Positions 60,604-64,000 of a DNA stretch of 64,000 nucleotides are shown piece by piece. Position 1 is the stretch's first letter; every line of letters begins with the position of its first letter. The notes under the pieces are model-generated. The model saw only the letters and a list, made by a program, of their open reading frames with translations, was not told the DNA's origin and searched no databases. Both the position numbers and the translations under genes were made by a program. This DNA is from Novimethylophilus sp036504375 (lineage in GTDB: Bacteria > Pseudomonadota > Gammaproteobacteria > Burkholderiales > Methylophilaceae), in the NCBI RefSeq assembly GCF_036504375.1, contig NZ_DASXVH010000010.1, forward strand, positions 1 to 64,000. The letters are read 5' to 3'.

Positions 60604-61054
60604 TTTCCGCCGGCTGCTGTTGCAGCTGCTGCGCGTACAATGCCTCGAAGTTGACCGGGTTGAGTAGTACCGGCGGGAAACCGGCGCGGGTGACCATATC
60701 CGACACTGCTTCCCGGGCATAGGGGAACAGGATATTGGGGCAAGTCACGCCGAGGATGGCGGAAATATTTTCTTCCGGCACATTGCGAATCACGAAAATG
60801 CCGGCCTGCGCCACCTCGACCAGGAAGGCCACCTTATCCTGGATCTTGGACGTGACGGTGATCGTGATCACCACTTCGAACACGCCTTCATCTATCAGCG
60901 CAGCCTTGTTCTGCAACTCGATGCTGACCTGCGGATTCTCCTTTTGCAGGAAGACTTGCGGTGCGTTCGGCGCCTCCAGCGAAAGATCCTTGACGTAGAT
61001 TTTCTCGATGCCAAACACCGGTTGTTGCGTTTCCTGCTGCTGCTCTTCAGCCAT
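60587..61054 (-). CDS. secB: Protein-export chaperone SecB
   Basis: A 155-residue chaperone that keeps preproteins unfolded for SecA. Motifs IEKIYVKDLSLEAPNAP, FLVEVAQAGIFVI, CPNILFPYAREAVSDMV and FPPVLLNPVNFEALY are all present. The gene is 137 bases downstream of grxC and probably has its own promoter. Confidence 0.97.
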   Translation of the reverse strand: MAEEQQQETQQPVFGIEKIYVKDLSLEAPNAPQVFLQKENPQVSIELQNKAALIDEGVFEVVITITVTSKIQDKVAFLVEVAQAGIFVIRNVPEENISAILGVTCPNILFPYAREAVSDMVTRAGFPPVLLNPVNFEALYAQQLQQQPAENATTH

Positions 61055-61191
61055 GATGAGATTCCCTGGGTGCCTGACGGCGGTGGTTAAAATTAAATCG
61101 CGGGCTACATTCTAGCCGGTTCCACCCTGTTTTTGAACTAAAAAACGGCAGTTAACCGCTTTCCCCGGATTGAATCGGGACCGCGCGGAAA

Positions 61192-61449
61192 TCAGCTGGC
61201 GAGCAGCACGTCCAGCTTGCCTGCATGCTCCAGCGCATGCAGCTCATCACAACCGCCGACATAGTGCTCGCCGATGTAAATCTGCGGCACCGTGCGCCGG
61301 CCGGTGCGCCGCATCATCTCCATCCGCTTCTCCGGTTCCAGATCGACGCGAATCCTGGTGATCTGCGTAATGCCCTTGCTTTTGAGCAGCCGCTCCGCGT
61401 TGACGCAGTAAGGGCAGATCGCCGTGGCATACATGGTTATTTCAGGCAT
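61192..61449 (-). CDS. grxC: Glutaredoxin 3
   Basis: An 85-residue glutaredoxin with the active site CPYC (Cys12, Cys15), TVPQIYIGEHYVGGCDEL with the cis-Pro and GSH-binding residues. The ATG at 61449 lies 2 bases after the rhodanese stop; the frame upstream to 61608 is within the rhodanese gene. Confidence 0.95.
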   Translation of the reverse strand: MPEITMYATAICPYCVNAERLLKSKGITQITRIRVDLEPEKRMEMMRRTGRRTVPQIYIGEHYVGGCDELHALEHAGKLDVLLAS

Positions 61450-61451
61450 GA

Positions 61452-61865
61452 CTACTCCTTGCTCACCGGCAGTTTCGCCGCTTGCCAAGCGGCAAAACCG
61501 CCGCCCAGATTGAATACGCGCGCGAATCCGTTGCTGCGCAGCAGCGAACTTGCGCCGGCCGAGCGCATTTCGGACTGGCAGTTGACTATCACCGGCTTTT
61601 CCTTCCATTTCTCCAGTTCCGCCAGGCGCGCCGCCAGTTGCGGGAGCGGAATGTGCTTGGCCGCAACGATATGTCCAGCCGCATATTCGGCATTCTCGCG
61701 CACGTCCAGCACCAGCGCCTGCTCGCGGTTAATCAGCGCCACCGCTTCGGATGGACCGACCTCGCCGATACCGAACATCATCCGGCGCAGCACGGGCCAC
61801 AGCAGCATGCCGCCAGAGCCCAGCGCCAGGCCGATCAACCAGACATTGTCCATTAAGAACTTCAT
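61452..61865 (-). CDS. Membrane-anchored rhodanese-like protein
   Basis: A 137-residue protein with an N-terminal membrane helix (WLIGLALGSGGMLLWPVL) and one rhodanese domain (VLDVRENAEYAAGHI; active-site loop NCQSEMRS with catalytic Cys). It probably transfers sulfane sulfur. With the DUF2892 gene just upstream it resembles a split YgaP. The ATG at 61865 is preferred. Confidence 0.88.
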   Translation of the reverse strand: MKFLMDNVWLIGLALGSGGMLLWPVLRRMMFGIGEVGPSEAVALINREQALVLDVRENAEYAAGHIVAAKHIPLPQLAARLAELEKWKEKPVIVNCQSEMRSAGASSLLRSNGFARVFNLGGGFAAWQAAKLPVSKE

Positions 61866-61888
61866 TGCTTTACCTTTCGGTTCGAACA

Positions 61889-62092
61889 TTATTTAAGACC
61901 GCAGCGCGCCAGAATCCTATCCATCGGACAGAAGTCGGTAAAACCGCTCTGCAACAGGTTGGCGCCGACAAATACGGTAAACCACAGCCATGACGGCCTG
62001 GATAAATCCGCTTGTCCGTTGACATGCGCCAACGCCAGCGACAGCAGGATGAAACCTCCCGCAATGATACGCACGGCACGATTAATAGTCAT
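61889..62092 (-). CDS. DUF2892 inner-membrane protein (YgaP C-terminal-like)
   Basis: A 67-residue protein with two membrane helices and the DUF2892 signature (AVRIIAGGFIL, GFTDFCPMDRIL). The same fold is fused to rhodanese in YgaP. Its ATG overlaps the RND stop (ATGA), and 23 bases separate it from the rhodanese gene. Confidence 0.85.
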   Translation of the reverse strand: MTINRAVRIIAGGFILLSLALAHVNGQADLSRPSWLWFTVFVGANLLQSGFTDFCPMDRILARCGLK

Positions 62093-64000
62093 GAACGGAC
62101 TCCTTGAGAAATGGCTGTCAGCCTGTAATGGAATGCGTAATACAGCACGGGGATCACTACCAGCGTGAGCAGGGTAGACACCAGAATGCCGAAAATCAGG
62201 CTGATTGCCAGCCCGTTGAAGATCGGGTCGTCCAGGATGAACAAGGCGCCTATCATCGCCGCCAGCGCAGTCAGCATGATTGGTTTGAAGCGCACGCTGG
62301 CGGCGCGCACCACCGCCTGCTCAAACGCTATGCCCGCCTGCGTTTGTTCATTGATGAAATGCACCAGCAGAATGGAATTGCGCACAATGATGCCGGCCAG
62401 CGCAATCATGCCGATCATCGAAGTGGCGGTGAATTGCGCACCAAGCAGCGCATGGCCGGGCAACACGCCAATCAGCGTCAGCGGAATCGGCGCCATGATG
62501 ACCAGCGGCACCCGATAGGACCCGAACGCGGCCACCACCAGCAGATAAATCAGCACCAGCCCCACCGCATAGGCCATGCCCATATCGCGGAATGTTTCGT
62601 AAGTAACCTGCCACTCGCCATCCCACTTGATGGAATAGCCGGCATAAGGATCTTGCGGCTGGCGGATGAAATATTCGCCCAGATTTCCGCCTTCCGGCAA
62701 AGCCATGCTATGGATCCGCGAGCGGATGCCGAACATGCCATACAGCGGCGAATCCAGCTTGCCCGCCATATCGCCCACCACATACACCACCGGCAGCAAA
62801 TCCTTATGGTAAATGGTTTTTTCGCGTGCGGTCGATACCGGCTCCACCAGTTCGGATAGCGGCACCGGCACGCCATCCTTTGCCCGCACGCGCAGTTTGA
62901 GCAGCGCATCGAGGTTGCCCTGTTGTTCGGGGGGTAGCGCAATACGTACCGGCAACTCGTATTTCGCCGCTGGATCATGCATCGGCGTAGCGTTCTCGCC
63001 GCCTAAGCCCATGGCGACCGTCTCGACGATGTCCTTCTGCGCCACGCCCATCTGTGCCGCCTTGCCTTGTAGCACCTTCAGCACCATTTTTCGTGCATCG
63101 TCTTCCACGCTGTCATCGATGAACGCGATGTCCCGCGTCGCGCGGAACCCTGCGCGAACGCGCTTGGCCACGTTCATCTGGCCGTCGTAATCGGGGCCGT
63201 AAATCTCGGCTACGATAGGCGATAGCACCGGCGGGCCGGGCGGCACTTCGACGATTTTAAGGTTTGCTCCGAGCCTGGCTGCGATGTTTTCCAGCGCGGG
63301 CCTGATCTTGCCTGCGATCTCGTGGCTTTTCAGCCCGCGATGCCGCTTGTCCACCAAATTGACTTGAATATCGCCCTGTTCCGGCCCGTTGCGCAGATAA
63401 TACTGGCGAATCAATCCGTTGAAGTTGATCGGCGAGGCCGTGCCGGCATAGGCTTCATAATCGGTCACCTCCGGCACGGCGGCAAGATAGAAACCCATCT
63501 CGTGCAGCACCCGCGCGGTTTGTTCCAGAGGGGTGCCTGCGGGCATGTCCACCACCACCTGAAATTCCGACTTGTTGTCGAATGGCAGCATCTTCAACAC
63601 CACCAGCCTGACCGCCGCCAGCGATGCCGACATCCCGATCAGGACGAATATCGCCAGCGCCAGCAGCCGGCGGCGCAACGCGCCCGCGTCGCGGTTGAGA
63701 AAGGGCACCATGATGCGGCTAAAAAATCGTTCCGCCGCAGGAATCGCCGGGAGATTGCTGGAGCCGTCATGCTCTGCGCCCCCAGCGGCCGGACGCTTTG
63801 CGTTTTTCAACAACTTCAACGCCATCCAGGGCGTGACCACAATCGCAATCGCCAGCGAAATCAGCATGCCGAAGGTGGCATTGATCGGGATCGGGCTCAT
63901 GTACGGCCCCATCAGCCCGGTAACGAAAGCCATCGGCAGCAAGGCTGCGATGACGGTAAACGTCGCCAGTATGGTGGGCCCGCCCACTTCATCCACCGCT
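62089..64000 (-). CDS. RND efflux permease, C-terminal part (runs off the window)
   Basis: About 637 residues of a transporter of the AcrB/HAE-type RND family; the start lies beyond the right edge. What is seen begins just after TM4 (MDEVGGPTILATFTVIAALL) and includes the second periplasmic loop and TM7-12, ending with LILVIPVLYYAFHY-like helices (LTLVVIPVLYYAFHY). The usual charged TM10 Lys region is not obvious. Adjacent DUF2892 and rhodanese suggest a sulfur-linked function, but substrate is not known. Confidence 0.88.
   Translation of the reverse strand, partial: AVDEVGGPTILATFTVIAALLPMAFVTGLMGPYMSPIPINATFGMLISLAIAIVVTPWMALKLLKNAKRPAAGGAEHDGSSNLPAIPAAERFFSRIMVPFLNRDAGALRRRLLALAIFVLIGMSASLAAVRLVVLKMLPFDNKSEFQVVVDMPAGTPLEQTARVLHEMGFYLAAVPEVTDYEAYAGTASPINFNGLIRQYYLRNGPEQGDIQVNLVDKRHRGLKSHEIAGKIRPALENIAARLGANLKIVEVPPGPPVLSPIVAEIYGPDYDGQMNVAKRVRAGFRATRDIAFIDDSVEDDARKMVLKVLQGKAAQMGVAQKDIVETVAMGLGGENATPMHDPAAKYELPVRIALPPEQQGNLDALLKLRVRAKDGVPVPLSELVEPVSTAREKTIYHKDLLPVVYVVGDMAGKLDSPLYGMFGIRSRIHSMALPEGGNLGEYFIRQPQDPYAGYSIKWDGEWQVTYETFRDMGMAYAVGLVLIYLLVVAAFGSYRVPLVIMAPIPLTLIGVLPGHALLGAQFTATSMIGMIALAGIIVRNSILLVHFINEQTQAGIAFEQAVVRAASVRFKPIMLTALAAMIGALFILDDPIFNGLAISLIFGILVSTLLTLVVIPVLYYAFHYRLTAISQGVRS

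Noticed and set aside
61138..61160. Possible terminator after grxC
   Set aside because: There is a T-run on the minus strand but the stem is only about three GC pairs, so I do not call it.

Overview
The window looks like chromosomal DNA of a moderately GC-rich betaproteobacterium. The closest feel is an iron- or sulfur-oxidising Nitrosomonadales or Gallionellaceae type, but that placement is inferred from gene families and operon layout, not measured. Most of it is dense, operon-rich core genome with many ATGA or TGATG stop/start overlaps.

Layout. 1-3218: the tail of an unknown gene, a DacB/PBP4 peptidase, an NAD-dependent epimerase-like protein and an AlkA-family DNA glycosylase. 3255-10858: a CzcCBA-type heavy-metal RND efflux operon, divergent from an OmpR-type two-component pair. 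About 10860-16956: a low-GC accessory island ending against the 3' end of a tRNA-Arg(CCG) gene. It holds a CatB-like acetyltransferase, a truncated MvdC/MvdD-like ATP-grasp gene, an IS3-family element, a cluster of secreted repeat proteins (below) and a serine-recombinase remnant. 17124-23507: cytochrome c5, ApaH, PlsC-like, SlyB-like, PfkB kinase, HemJ, DinB, TlpA and HDOD genes. 23642-28003: a very large FAD/Fe-S oxidoreductase and an Rrf2 regulator. 28250-32807: pcnB-folK-deoxynucleoside kinase-panB-panC-panD. 32873-34033: a chemoreceptor with a cyclic-di-GMP-I (GEMM-I) riboswitch in its leader. 34250-39181: the biotin operon (membrane protein-bioB-bioF-bioH-bioC-bioD). 39232-39930: comF. 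39934-58518: a complete MSHA-type type IV pilus cluster, interrupted by a MITE and carrying a candidate pilin O-oligosaccharyltransferase. 58651-64000: trmL, gpsA, an SH3 protein, secB, grxC, a rhodanese, a DUF2892 protein and the 3' part of another RND permease.

The most unusual locus is 13350-16732. A small secreted protein and a divergent operon (DUF6502-like protein, DUF5666-like secreted protein, outer-membrane beta-barrel) share a hexapeptide tail, HVD(Q/R)PE. It is repeated 4 times in one protein and 9 times in the other, on opposite strands and with different synonymous codons. That points to selection on the peptide, not a recent DNA duplication. Two copies of a TGTGGGAA/TTCCCACA palindrome lie between the divergent genes and look like shared operators. 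The DUF6502-like protein has a plausible helix-turn-helix segment and could be the regulator.

A second theme is cyclic-di-GMP. The chemoreceptor mRNA carries a GEMM-I aptamer, and the pilus ATPase MshE carries two copies of the MshEN c-di-GMP-binding motif. Chemotaxis and pilus-based attachment may therefore respond to the same second messenger.
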